64,000 nt of DNA from Mansonella perstans (taxonomy: Eukaryota > Nematoda > Chromadorea > Rhabditida > Onchocercidae). The stretch's first letter is position 1, and each line of letters begins with the position of its first letter. Position numbers and translations under genes: made by a program. This document shows positions 26,272 through 37,460 of this stretch, piece after piece. The stretch spans positions 186,001-250,000 of the forward strand of contig JBAMDO010000030.1 of NCBI GenBank assembly GCA_037074765.1, in the 5' to 3' direction. The notes below the pieces were generated by a model. It was not told the origin of the DNA. It worked only from the letters and a program-made list of their open reading frames with translations, and made no database searches.

Positions 26272-26279
26272 TCCACTGA
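26272..26279 (-). promoter_or_regulatory. Likely trans-splice acceptor of the SSADH gene
   Basis: On the minus strand GGTTCAG ends at 26276, four bases before the ATG. No upstream coding exon is needed, so spliced-leader addition is the simple reading. Confidence 0.5.
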
Positions 26280-27965
26280 ACCAATTAATCATTAAATTAA
26301 TTGAAATGCAAATTTCTAAATAATTCTACATATGTTGGAGTTTTGCCACTATCACATATCACATATAATATCATAACTATCACCAACAGTAGAGAATCAA
26401 AACTAACGATATCACCATTATTGCATAGTCATGTCATCACCTTTTTTGTGATTATCGTATTTGAGTGGATTAAATACAGGCAGAAATGGCGAAGGAAACT
26501 TACGATCAATGATTTGCACCAATTCAGATTGAAGGAGCTTAAACGAAAGAAAGTGAGAAATCACTGAATTTAGAACTGCTAAACACCCATTTAGATTAAT
26601 TAATGATAGACATGAGAAGGTTAATCATGTTTCATCACAGCATACTGTTTTAGTTCAGAGAATAGCCTGAATGTTAATATCGATGAAATAGTACTGCCAT
26701 ATCATTAATTCCTGAAATTCGAACATTCATTATTTGACTTGTTATTTGACTCATTATTTGACTTGTTTCATCTACAGAAATTGGACTGACTGATTGACTG
26801 AAAGTAAAAGTACCATCCAATGCCATTAAGTGTTCTTATACCAAAATGAGCCATAATATTCAAAGCAACCAGAAATTACCTCATTTTATCTAAAATTATT
26901 TTAAAACTTTGAATTTTGAAAATGGCAGAGATCAAATGCAAGAGTAACTATTGATATTTCGCTACAAGTGGATCTAACAAATGAATATAACTTCATCACT
27001 TTCTAAGCATCCCTCATCATATCAAATCAAATAGTCCAAGATAGATTTAGCAGACGTACGCAAAGGCAGTCACTAGCATAGTGTTATTAACAACTGCCTA
27101 GGAAACCGACGTGACGTGGAACACGCCAAAATTATCTTCCACGAAAATTTTTGGCTGCAGCACTTTGAATGCATCGCGAAGAGAGGAAAACAAGCGGGAA
27201 TTTGTTCGTAAGGCGGGAATAATGATGCGTTTTGTTTTTCGAGCCCTGGGATTTCCGGCATTTTTATTATGAGATTTGAGCGGTTACAGATGGGGAATTG
27301 CTTGTGTTATGATTAAATATTTTTTGCTAATGCAGCGCATAAGAAGTAACCGTTGAACAATTCCATTTGATCGGTCCAGTTGAAAAAATTTAGATACTTC
27401 ACTATGTCCAGGTGATTCTTGAATGTTAAGATGGCAAGGTATTCTTTCCGAAATACCACTATCGTTTAGATTCTTTTCAAAATATCGCTATCGTTTAGAT
27501 TCTTTCCGAAATACCACTATCGTTTAGATTATTTTCAAAATATCGCTATCGTTTAGATTATTTTCGAAATACCACTATCGTTTAGATTCTTTTCAAAATA
27601 TCGCTATCGTTTAGATTCTTTTGGAAATATCGCTATCGTTTGGATTCTTTCCGAAATATCATTGTCGTTTAGATTCTTTCCGAAATATCACTAAAATAGG
27701 CAGGAGAAGGTAATCTGAAGCTCTACTTCTGTTTATAGAATGTATATCATATAATAATAGCTTCAATTATAAGAAATCCTAGTTGGCTATTTATCGCGAT
27801 ACTTATCAAATCATTGCATTGATTTATCATGGTTATCGCTTCTTCAACAAAAATGCGCAATTGCTGGTTAACTTTTTCATTTGTTAATAAAACACGCTGG
27901 CTTATCGTCAAATTCGTTCTATATAAAAAGGTTCTGTTCTTTTCTCTAGTCTTTCATTCATTTCA
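26280..27965. other. Divergent intergenic region between SSADH and POLE4
   Basis: The two genes point away from each other, so promoters for both should lie here. The only notable structure is the 29-base tandem repeat at 27441-27693. No gene is supported. Confidence 0.6.
27441..27693. repeat. 29-base tandem repeat, 8.7 copies
   Basis: Units such as ATTCTTTCCGAAATACCACT plus ATCGTTTAG alternate with an ATTCTTTTCAAAATATCGCT version, so a two-unit 58-base higher order is visible in the first copies. It lies about 350 bases upstream of the POLE4 start. Confidence 0.9.
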
Positions 27966-27967
27966 GT
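27955..27967 (+). promoter_or_regulatory. Likely trans-splice acceptor of POLE4
   Basis: CATTCATTTCAG ends about 78 bases before the ATG and is preceded by a pyrimidine-rich stretch. No upstream coding exon is visible. Confidence 0.4.
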
Positions 27968-28043
27968 GTCGTATCACGCATCAAACGTTGCGATCATTTC
28001 TTTGATCGCCCCAGATAAACTGTTTCCGGTAGATTCCAGAAAG

Positions 28044-29027
28044 ATGGAAGATTCCATTAGTTCAGCAACCGAGATCCTGCGGACGCAACTACCTGTCGCT
28101 CGCGTTAAAAAAATATTTAGACTTGATCCGAACTGCGCAACAATTTCAACTGAAGCCGTTCAACTTCTTACTCTTGCTACGGTTTATTTTATTTTTCTAT
28201 TTGAAAATATCGAGAACTTCTCAAAGTAAATAATTTGATTGGTCTCATTAAACTGATGAAGTTTTCTTCGTAGCTTTATTAATCTTACCCTTTTTTTCAT
28301 ATAGAATATATTTTTCCAGAAATTTCAGGAACGTTTTATTGGCTTACTGGCAAAAGTAGCTTATGGCCAGGCGGTTTTTGACAAACGAAAAACTCTTCAG
28401 CTAAAAGATCTTGGTAATAATCTTGTTACATTTACTAGCTATTTTGTAAATTTTTCTGGTTTTAATAGCACTTTGGGAAGTTTCACGGTCTGTTCTAGAA
28501 GTTAAATCGATGGTATGCAACAGAGAGATTCTTAGCTGGAGATTTTCTTTGGTCGTTGTGGAACGAGATTTTTTTTTTCAGAATTTTGCATAAAGAATTA
28601 CGAGCCGTTTGGTTTTTTGGATGGTGCACTGGATGGATGGCCAGAAAATAGAGGAGCAAAACATGGCTCAAACGTCGCAACGGCTGCAATTCTTGATGCA
28701 GCAGATAACGAACAAGAAGACTTGAATGTTGATGATTTGATGTTTGATTTCGATAAGTCGTTAGAAGAAGATGGCCCTTCCTTTGATGGTCAGATTGTTG
28801 AAACGCTGGATAATACTGAAACTGTTCAGAACACAGAAATTATTGAGGATGTTCCAGAAATCCAAAGTCTTAAGCAAGAAGTTTTTGGCCATTACGGTTA
28901 TTGTTTTCTAATGAATTCAATTTTTCAAGCTACACTTAATCAAACTGTTGAAGCGGAGGCTGATATGATGCGTAGTAAACAGAGAGATGACGAAATGGAA
29001 ATTGATCAACATATTATGATTTGCTAA
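28044..29027 (+). CDS. POLE4: DNA polymerase epsilon subunit 4, histone-fold protein
   Basis: Small histone-fold subunit that pairs with POLE3 in the leading-strand polymerase and in chromatin factors. Exons 28044-28181, 28329-28413 and 28582-29027 give 222 residues. The first-exon donor is GTTTAT. The histone fold spans about residues 15-90: LPVARVKKIFRLDP, then ISTEAVQLL, then ERFIGLLAKVAYGQAV, then KRKTLQLKDL, then PFGFLDGALDGW. The order and the F.FL.G.LD ending match POLE4 better than CHRAC1 or NF-YC. An acidic tail of about 120 residues follows (EQEDLNVDDLMFDFD), so the protein is nearly twice the length of the vertebrate one. The start is the first in-frame ATG after a TTTCAG acceptor at 27966, probably a spliced-leader site. 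A short intron near 28886-28934 was considered but would break the frame. Confidence 0.88.
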
Positions 29028-29547
29028 ACAAACAGAACAGGATCACTGAATGGTAAAGTGATACTGTCGAAGTTTCGCTGTCGAACTTTTAGCCTTTTAG
29101 CAATCAGGTAAATGTTTCTACTAGTATTACCAGATTCTATTACATGTTATTGAGCAGTAAGAAAAACCATCCAAAAATTTTTTTCAGGATATTTCATCTA
29201 TCTAGTGTGGAAATGTTTCATTAAACAACAACTATGCTCTATCTTTGCATTGTTTATTAGTTTAAATACAGCGTTTTTTAAAATGCCACTTTTTGAAATT
29301 AAATTACATGTGTTCATGCTATTTTATATTTTGAAAATTTTTATTTTTAGTTTATTTTTAGTACAATTGCTGCTGCGATCGTCATTTGTTTTTCAGTCCA
29401 CATAATTGTGTACTTAAAGATCTCTTTTTATAATCAATTTTAAAAATTAAATTGCACAAACAGTGTTTGGAATCATTTTTAATGATGATTTCCTTGAATC
29501 TTTGAATATATAAATGCTTCAGACTGTTTTATTGAAATGTTGCACTC
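29028..29547. other. Convergent 3' intergenic region
   Basis: Lies between the stop codons of POLE4 (plus) and HSDL2 (minus). It is AT-rich and should hold both 3' ends. Nothing else is supported. Confidence 0.6.
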
Positions 29548-32500
29548 TTAAACCTTACTCTTATTTGATGATTTAAAAAGTTGTGAAAACAGTAAAGCTT
29601 TCTCCTTGCTTCCTTCAATTTTGAACTTTCCAAACGCGACTGCTGCCATTGGTGACAATTCGCCATGGAATAATTTGCACAATGTTTTTAGATCTGCTAT
29701 GAAATGTACATCCACCTGCTCGGTATTGTTTAATGACTTGTAGATTCTGTCACTTTGTTGTCCGTTCTTCAGATTGAAATATATGCTATGAGTTTTTGGA
29801 CCTAAAAAAATATTCTCGATGAAATGATTTGTTGGTTGAATAATCAACAATGAATCAAAGTCACCTCCATCACCCAATGTGAACTGTTCTGATCTGCCAA
29901 GTTCCCAGAAAGTACTTCTTGCTTTATCAAAACCCACAATTCAAAAAGTATGTGTTGCAGACTGTTGCAAACAAACCAGATATATCTTCTTGAAGTCAAG
30001 CTGAAGGTTGGTTTTCATTGCAGCTGGTAGAAGAGGTAGGAAACAAGTTGATAAAATGCTATATAGGATTAATAATTCTAGAGCTTCTTCGCTTGAATTT
30101 TCTTGAGCTTGAATTGGAACCTAGGATTCTAATATTTACCTTCTGTTACATCGAATCGATAGATAGCTTGGATTTTTTGGACTAAATCCGGAGTAATCCG
30201 TTGTTTGGCTTCATTTATCATTGCATCCAAAGTGGATGATGTTCCACCATCTGCTGCTTCCGCAACATCCGCGAGAAAGAAATCTTCTAGTAATGTCGCT
30301 CCTAGAGATAATGATGATCTCCGAAATTCACATTCGAAATTTTGGAAATTGGAATGACTTTCTTTACAGTAGTATTATGAAGAAAATATAAAGTAAATTG
30401 TAACTGAAACTTAAAATAGTGAAGAAAATATATTGGTCGAAATGTACAAACTATTGATCAATTAATTGGTTGAAAAGTTCATTAAATGAGCTTTCTCGAT
30501 GATTTTGTTGTAATGTAATAATGTTGGCTATGTAATTTTCATGAAATTGCCTGGATCAATGGAATACTGATCGAAATCCTTGATTCCTTCTTCCTTTAAA
30601 ATTTCATCGTCTATGACAAAATTTCCGGTATATTTGGCGCTATCACGTGAAAGTAGTGCATATGCAGCGTCCGCCATAATTGTTGGCTTACGACATTTCT
30701 AAAATAAAGTTTGACAATATAGCTAAGATCAAAATATATGAGTCAGATTGATGATATTGTTTCTGAATTCATGTGACAAGGTTGTAGTCGATGATCAGTT
30801 TATGTGACAACGATTCCATTTCAGCCAATTTTAAATTTAAATGTTAGAAATGTCTAGATTTTATTGAAGTTTTTTGTTATTTCTTACTCTTCAATGATTC
30901 ATTTGTATTTTATATTTATATTCATTTGTATTTTGTATTTTATTTTATTTTAAACAAGCAAAAAATTTTCCACTTCTGTTTAGTTATTTTAGACAAAAAT
31001 TTAAATTTAAAAAAAAAAACGTAAGAAAGGACATTTTGAGCAGTTCCAGCCGAAATCATTTCCATCGCAGCTGTCCAAATAGCTGTTCTTGGCCATAGTG
31101 CGTTTACAGCAATATTGAAAGGCCGTAATTCCTCATGCATTCCCAGCACACACATTGACATACCGTACTTGGCCATCGTATACGCTATAAATGTAGATTA
31201 TATGAGCCAGAAGAATCTGCAAGCTTATCTATAATGACAAATACTGGACAGTAATGATGGCCCTCATTCCATCTTCGTTTCTTTCATTTATTCTCTCCCT
31301 CGCTTTTGCTTTTATTTTCTTATTGTCAATGCTTACCCACGTGATTAGCGAACCATTGTTTGGCCATATTTAATGGTGGACTGATATTCAAAATGTGAGG
31401 GTTTTTACCATTTTTCAAAAATGGTATGCATTTTTGGGACCTGCAAAAGCATCATTGTTGAATAAAGAGATGTTATCTTTTACTTTTTTGTTTCGAACAA
31501 CTTTTTAATTTACTTTTTAGCAATTTTATTATATTGATTTTTCGGATTTCATCGTCATATTAACCGGTAAGCTTGTCTGAGTATGCTTACATCAGGGAAG
31601 TCCCACGTATATAGGCTTGTATAAGTATGCTTACATCAGGAAAGCTCCACGTGTAAAGCTTGTATAAGTGTGCTTAGATCAGGAATATGCCACGTGTATT
31701 GGCTTGTATAAGTGTGCTTACATCAGGAAAGTTCCACGTGTATTGATTTGATGCATCAAATCAAACTTTTTCATTGTGGTTTGCAATGTCCCAGTAAGTG
31801 ATATAGCACTAGCATTATTAATCAGAATATCGATTCCGCCGAATTTTTCCACGGTTTCCGAGATTGCTTTTGTTATTGATTGCTCGTCACGTACGTCAAC
31901 TACACATGCCAAACCTTTGCCACCTGCCTGAATTGTTATATTCATAACAATCAGTTAAAAAGTGAAAATGTTAAGAGCTAAGAGCCAAACAGAAAAATGA
32001 AGCAAATCATCACTCATTGGCTGGACGACATTGGACAATGGAATTGAAATCAGAAATTCGTACTGCTAGATGTTGGCTTCAATTGAAACCAGAAGTTCTG
32101 ACGTACTGCTATACGTTTGGCTTTAACTTCATGCATGCATTAGTAAAAGTAACTTTTTCAATATCTTCCACAGCGGAATAAATTGTTCCTGGCAATTTCG
32201 GATGTGGCTTTGCAGTTTTCGCAGCCACAACAATGTTAGCACCATCTCGGGCTAGCTTCAGTGCAATTTCCTTACCAATACCACGGGAAGCTCCCGTGAC
32301 GAGCACAGTTCGCCCTGCAAACTTCCTGAAAATGGCCCACACTTCATTCATACTTCAGTTGCTTTTCGAAACTAGTATTGTCTCTCAGTTACTAATTATT
32401 TTTTAGGAGACATCTATTAGATGTTAGCAACCTATACCTGTGGTGCTTTTTATAGATTTCTTGAAAATTCCAGGAAAAAGTTATGCAAAAATATGAGAGA

Positions 32501-32671
32501 TTTCCAAGCACCATAAGCAATTGATTATTTTTTCGATAGAGAAAAAAGACATTCAAATAAGAAAAAAAATGAAAGCAAATTGTAAAAAGGGTACTCTAAA
32601 AGTTCGTTTACCTTAACAATGCAAGAAAATTGAAAAAAGAATGTGATATAGGCGAACCCTGTTGTAATCAT
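29548..32671 (-). CDS. HSDL2: Hydroxysteroid dehydrogenase-like protein 2 (SDR plus SCP2)
   Basis: A short-chain dehydrogenase fused to a sterol-carrier SCP2 domain; the family is peroxisomal or mitochondrial and acts on lipids. Eight exons from the right: 32658-32671, 32154-32325, 31722-31927, 31337-31440, 31033-31184, 30551-30698, 30140-30301 and 29548-29801. Phases close to 403 residues. The 14-base first exon (MITT, donor GTTCGC) was chosen because it completes G-K-F before GRTVLVTGASRGIG. The reading through the acceptor from ATG 32351 was rejected. The cofactor motif is TGASRGIG. The active site shows NNAS, the serine in LNISPPL and Y-K in YTMAKYG. SCP2 covers about residues 290-400. 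Intron 6 starts GC rather than GT (CCAG then GCAATT). Donors GTTACT and GTCCTT are also unusual. The C terminus is SKV, a weak relative of a peroxisomal SKL-type signal. It corresponds to nematode dhs-6. Confidence 0.95.
31571..31745 (-). repeat. 44-base minisatellite duplicating an exon end and donor site
   Basis: Four copies start at 31571, 31615, 31658 and 31702. Read on the minus strand each contains the end of HSDL2 exon 3 (ACACGTGG...TTCCTGAT) and the following donor GTAAGC. The copy nearest the exon is the used one. Three copies keep GTAAGC; the third from the left has CTAAGC. Confidence 0.9.
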
Positions 32672-32695
32672 CGTTTTCCTCAGTCTCTGCAAATA
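32672..32695 (-). promoter_or_regulatory. Likely trans-splice acceptor of HSDL2
   Basis: TTATTTGCAG ends at 32687, about 15 bases before the ATG. ECH1 lies about 0.8 kb upstream on the same strand, so an operon-like arrangement with spliced-leader addition is possible but unproven. Confidence 0.4.
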
Positions 32696-33473
32696 AGCGG
32701 CTTTGACATTTGACCACTTGACTTTGACCGCCTTCAACTGGTACTGAAATTCTTAGAAGTGAACAAATCTTCATTAAAAAAATCGTGAAATGAGCAAGAA
32801 ATAGTGATGCAATGATGCAACAACGTTTATAGGATTTGTGAATGAAGGAAAAATCATAATTTCACTCTTATTTCATCATTTCAAAAAAAGAAAATCATAA
32901 TTTCATTCTTGCTTCATCATTTCGTACAATTAAAGTTTAGGATGAGTGAAAATATATTTTCTCTTTTTTATCGCTCGCTTCACATTTAACTTTTTTCGGA
33001 TTTTGGGCAGTTTTCAAAGATGAAATGTGCCCAGCATTTCCCACCTTAATGAGCAAAACAATTCATACATTCAGATCAGCCAGTCACTTGAACAAAATTC
33101 ACCCATCCATACATTCAGATCAGCCAGTCACTTGAACAACAATACATCAAGCTACCCTCCTACATGACAATGTTTGCTTTGAAAAAATTTACCGCAGACA
33201 AAAGTTCACATGATATGACTGATCATTGCAAAAAGTAACGATCAATAGGTTAGAAGTTTGGGATTGAAATGAAATTATCCTCTATTAATTAAAATAGACT
33301 TAATAAGAAATTTAATACTGATTTCAATATTGATATTCAATACTGAGCACATATTTCAAGAAAAATACAATATTTTAACTGGCTTGTATTATGATCAATC
33401 ACATCAGCATTATTTCTTTATGACAAAGCAATGTGACATCAAAATGAAATAATAATTCTCGTCGCTAAGAATA
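32672..33473. other. Spacer between ECH1 and HSDL2
   Basis: About 0.8 kb between genes on the same strand. It holds small direct duplications: CATACATTCAGATCAGCCAG near 33068 and again near 33112, and a 40-base block near 32852-32935. No coding sequence is supported. Confidence 0.6.
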
Positions 33474-35686
33474 TCAAACATTGTTGAACTTCGGTTTCTC
33501 ATTGTTAAACGCAGCAGTACTTGCTTGGAACAAATCATCAGATTGCAGCTGGGATTGATTCCATGTACGAATAAATTGGATCGAATCATCGATCGGATGA
33601 TCGCGAGAATAATTCAGTGCCAATTTGGTACCTTGAACAGCAATCGGGCTTCTCATAGCAATTTTATCCGCTAGTGATAAAGCTCCGGATATGCATTCTT
33701 CGGTACTGTCGAATTCCCGAGATATGAAACCTAAATGCATACTCAGTGGATTCAAATACCAACGAAATACATTGCAAGAATAAGTTAGTGATTTAGTACG
33801 ATTATTATTTATTTCTTATTTTTATTTATTTCTCATTTATTTCGTTATTTACTTACAATGTCAAGTGAATAGTTCCTCAAAATTGTTGCATTATTATGGG
33901 TTAATAAAATCAACAAGAAGTGATTTTCACCAAGTCGAATTATTTTTTAAAATTTTTAAATTTCTTAATTTTACTTTTTCAGCTTTATTGATACCTCTCT
34001 TCATTATAATTCTCAATGCAAAACAAATGGATTGCAAAAAGAGCGCAACATTTTTCTCCTGAATATTTAATTTGCCCATCAAAATTCTTTACCCTAACTA
34101 ATTCTTTTTCAGCTTTTGAAATTTTAACTCCAAAACTTGGGTAATTTCTAGGATCAATACTCCTTACTCCTTCAACCTAAAACTATGCGAAAAAGAAGAT
34201 AGGAAAAGCATCACCTCTAAACTAAAAGGCACAAGAAAAGTTGAACAAAAATCTTGGTTTTTTGAAATTAATGAAATTTAAAGGTTAATGGCTATAGCAT
34301 GTTATTATTTGAATTTTAATCCATACTAACCCGGGTGTACTGCAATATCATAAATTCTTAGAAATGAATAAAAGTTATTTGCAGCAAATTTATTGTATCT
34401 AAACCGGATCATCAAAATCCCGAGGATTTATTTTACAGCAATGTATTTTCATGCACCATTTCTTACAATACTTTACAGTTTATTACAGTAACATTTCCAA
34501 CAGTATTCTCGTGCGTCTTTCAGTTGGATTACTATGCAGTTTCCAGTTTTGCAAAGCCATTTCCCGGCTATGCTCTCCTGATCCCGAGTCTTACTGTAAA
34601 TAACCCATAGAGTAGAAATCCCCTACCAACTAAAGGAAATTTTGGATCAGCAAAGTGTATGTAAAACATGTAAGACTTTCATCTAAAACCCCAATTTTAA
34701 TTTAAAAATAAAAAGAAATTGCAAAACTTACCGTATTTCAATGCTTCCGAACTGTTAAAATCACGGGCCGCATAGGCGAATTCACGAGTCAAACTGTCAT
34801 TTCCAACAAGCTTGTTGATTCGATTCAAAATTCCAACATCAGCAGCTAAGCCAATGTCCACCTCCTGGAGTGGACAATTGCATTTAATTAAGCTCTTTCC
34901 TTAATTTGTGTATTTCTGTGCATAACCAACTTTTATCGAGAAGACTGTGTTGTTTGAAGCATAGCGTATATCAGCAGTAGCCACAAGGCTAACTCCAGCT
35001 CCAATGCAATGGCCATGGATAGCAGCAATCACTGGTTTCGGACATTTTTCCAACGATGTAAAGCTATCTTGACATATAGCTATCAGTTCACGAACTTTCA
35101 ACGCTTTACGACCAACGTCAAAAGTGTCGCTTCGAATGATCGCCAAAAGTTGCTGGAAATGGTTATTGAAACAAGTTGAAATTCCCTTATTCCCTTTACT
35201 TCTATTTTCAACATGTACACATTTTAAACACAGTGAGAAATTCCAAAATATGCAGGCAAGATGATAAAATTTAAAAATGAAGCAATCAGAGCAGCATACA
35301 TCAAACCCATCTTTAAGATTGATTCCTGTACAGAATGATTTACCAGCTGCAGACAGCACGATTGAACGACATTCGGAATTGGTTGCTAGCTGGTCGAAAA
35401 CATTTCGGAGTTCTCTAAAGTATGGAAAGTAAAACTTTGAAGAGTAACTATTTTTTGTTGCAGTAAAAATTGAATTTTTAATACCTGAAATTTTAATTAC
35501 GAACCTCCAGAATGGGAGAGTAAACGCATTTCTGGTTTCCGGTCGATTTAATTTGACATTGAATACATGCTGGCTATGTTGAATCACTTCAATAAAATCC
35601 AAACCGGAAAATGTCGACAAAGCAAGCTTTTTTATATTCCGGAAATTTGGAAATTGTTGTAAAACAGAAGGAATCTTTTTGTTCAT
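33474..35686 (-). CDS. ECH1: Delta(3,5)-delta(2,4)-dienoyl-CoA isomerase
   Basis: A crotonase-fold enzyme of unsaturated fatty-acid beta-oxidation. Five exons from the right: 35505-35686, 35300-35414, 34931-35152, 34732-34864 and 33474-33730. Phases close to 302 residues. Landmarks: VKLNRPETRNAF, AAGKSFCTGINL (oxyanion hole), CPKPVIAAIHGHCIGAG, KEVDIGLAADVG and YSRDHPIDDS. The glutamate and aspartate of KEVDIGLAAD, catalytic in the rat enzyme, are present. The third acidic residue, in GGGVDL of the mammalian enzyme, is serine here (GAGVSL). The first donor is GTTCGT. A basic N terminus suggests mitochondrial import; no SKL-type tail is present (ends NNV). A strong acceptor (TTTTTCCAG, ending 35691) lies 4 bases before the ATG. 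Another crotonase specificity cannot be excluded. Confidence 0.92.
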
Positions 35687-35700
35687 CTAACTGGAAAAAT
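35684..35700 (-). promoter_or_regulatory. Likely trans-splice acceptor of ECH1
   Basis: ATTTTTCCAG followed by TTAGATG on the minus strand. The acceptor is 4 bases from the start codon with no in-frame upstream coding exon. Confidence 0.5.
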
Positions 35701-36093
35701 TGATTTCGAAGATTGATTTCAATCGGGATTACCAAAGTAGTCTGCCTCTTTGAGAGATGAAATCTCGCAGCTAGAAGCATGACAGGAGAATAAGACGAAT
35801 CAATAGAACAGATAACGTTAAATGACCAATGATCATTAAGAAGCAAATTTTTTAAATTTTATCAACAGAAACGAACAGGAAGGACTGATTCTCGTACACC
35901 CTCGCTACTACTTCTCATTCGCATATCGGGTAAACAAGTGGCAAATCATTAAACTGGAGTACGTTAAAAAGATTTTGGACTTTGTACCATTGCTGTTACT
36001 GCTTTGGACTTTGCACCGTTATTGCTACAGGAATGAATTTGATGCGGGAAGAGAAGACAGCGAAGATATGGTTCTGAAAAGATTCTTGATTGA

Positions 36094-36312
36094 TTGACAC
36101 CATCAACAACAAGACACTGCTGCCTTTAGAAAAGTTCAGAAAACATCCTTGAATAATTGACACCATCAACAACAAGACACTGCTGCCTTTAGAAAAGTTC
36201 AGAAAACATCCTTAAATAATTGACAACATCAATACAAGACACTGCTGCCCTCAGAAAAGTTCAGCAAACATCCTTGAATAATTGACACCATCATCAACAA
36301 GACTCCGCTGTC
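36094..36312. repeat. 63-base tandem repeat, 3.5 copies
   Basis: Units start at 36094, 36157, 36220 and 36282 with TTGACACCATCAACAACAAG, then ACACTGCTGCC and AAAAGTTCAG. Confidence 0.9.
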
Positions 36313-36453
36313 TTGTTGATGATGTCAATTGATGATGTCGGGATACCTGTTTTCCATCGAAGAAAAGTGAACGAATTTAAATTTATCTAAACGCATCCTT
36401 TAAATAAGCATGCAAAATGCACTCTCGATTGCAGATTTGTTACGCTGACCTAT

Positions 36454-36605
36454 TTGTTGTGGATTTGACCGGTTGCAGATGTCACACTGATCCATTACCT
36501 TGTTGTGTATTTGACCTATTGCAGATGTCCACTGATTCATTAATTTGTTGTAGATTTGAACTGTTGAAGATGTCACACAGATTCATTATCTTGTTATAGA
36601 TTTGT
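36454..36605. repeat. 46-base tandem repeat, 3.3 copies
   Basis: Units run TTGTTGTGGATTTGACC, then GTTGCAGATGTCACACTGAT, then CATTA, with 10-20 percent divergence. Confidence 0.85.
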
Positions 36606-37141
36606 CCCACTCCAGACAGTTACAGTTTCAAATAACATTTGGGATTGATCGGGAAATCATCTATTAAATGAAATTTAAAGTTTGAAGTGGAAACTTTAAA
36701 TTATCTACTTTTTATCTACCTTGCTGTAGGCACATTGATAAGCAGAGACAGAGCAGTGACAAAATGACAAAGCGGCTGGCAAATGCAGTCACCTGGAAAG
36801 AACTAATTCAGGGCAGGCTAAAGAAGCTACATTGATACCAGATAGACCAATAAGAAGTAAATTGTAAGCTGTATTTTGAGATACTAAATTGATTTCAATT
36901 AGAAGCAAACTTCATTTTTGTGCTGGCATTTTGAATTCGAACTAATTTTCGTTTCATCAATTATTTCCTTTAATTAAGTCTTAGAGTTTAGAATCCCAAA
37001 TTAACAGTTGAAACTTCATTTTGAAAAACTCCACCACTTTTTCCAACTTATTTTCATTGTTGCGAATCTGCTGAAGTGATAGCCAGGCCAGGTAGATTTA
37101 TTCTTCAAATTTCAAATTCAAATTCAAATTTGCTCTTCCGA

Positions 37142-37460
37142 AAAGGAATCAATAAGTCATTGGAATTCTCTCTACTGTTGTTTAAGCTCTTTTCAAAGGA
37201 ATTAATAACTCATTGGAATTTTCTCTACTGTTGTTTAAACTCTTTTCAAAGGAATCAATAACTCATTGGAATTCTCTCTACTGTTGTTTAAACTCTTTTC
37301 AAAGGAATCAATAACTCATTGGAATTCTCTCTACTGTTGTTTAAACTCTTTTCAAAGGAATCAATAACTCATTGGAATTCTCTCTACTGTTGTTTAAGCT
37401 CTTTTCAAAGGAATCAATAACTCATTGGAATTCTCTATACTGTTGCTTAAGTTTTTTCGT
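37142..37460. repeat. 53-base tandem repeat, six copies
   Basis: Units start near 37142, 37195, 37248, 37301, 37354 and 37407. Each carries AAAGGAATCAATAACTCATT, GGAATTCTCTCTACTGTTGT and TTAAACTCTTTTC. The inner copies are almost identical. Confidence 0.95.

Noticed and set aside
28886..28934. A 49-base intron in the last POLE4 exon
   Set aside because: The ends look plausible but removal is not a multiple of three and breaks the frame; the exon is open without it.
32109..32351. HSDL2 start at ATG 32351 (MNEVWAIF)
   Set aside because: It reads through a TTTTCAG acceptor. The short exon at 32658-32671 joins in phase and gives MITTGKFAGRT, which fits the family better.
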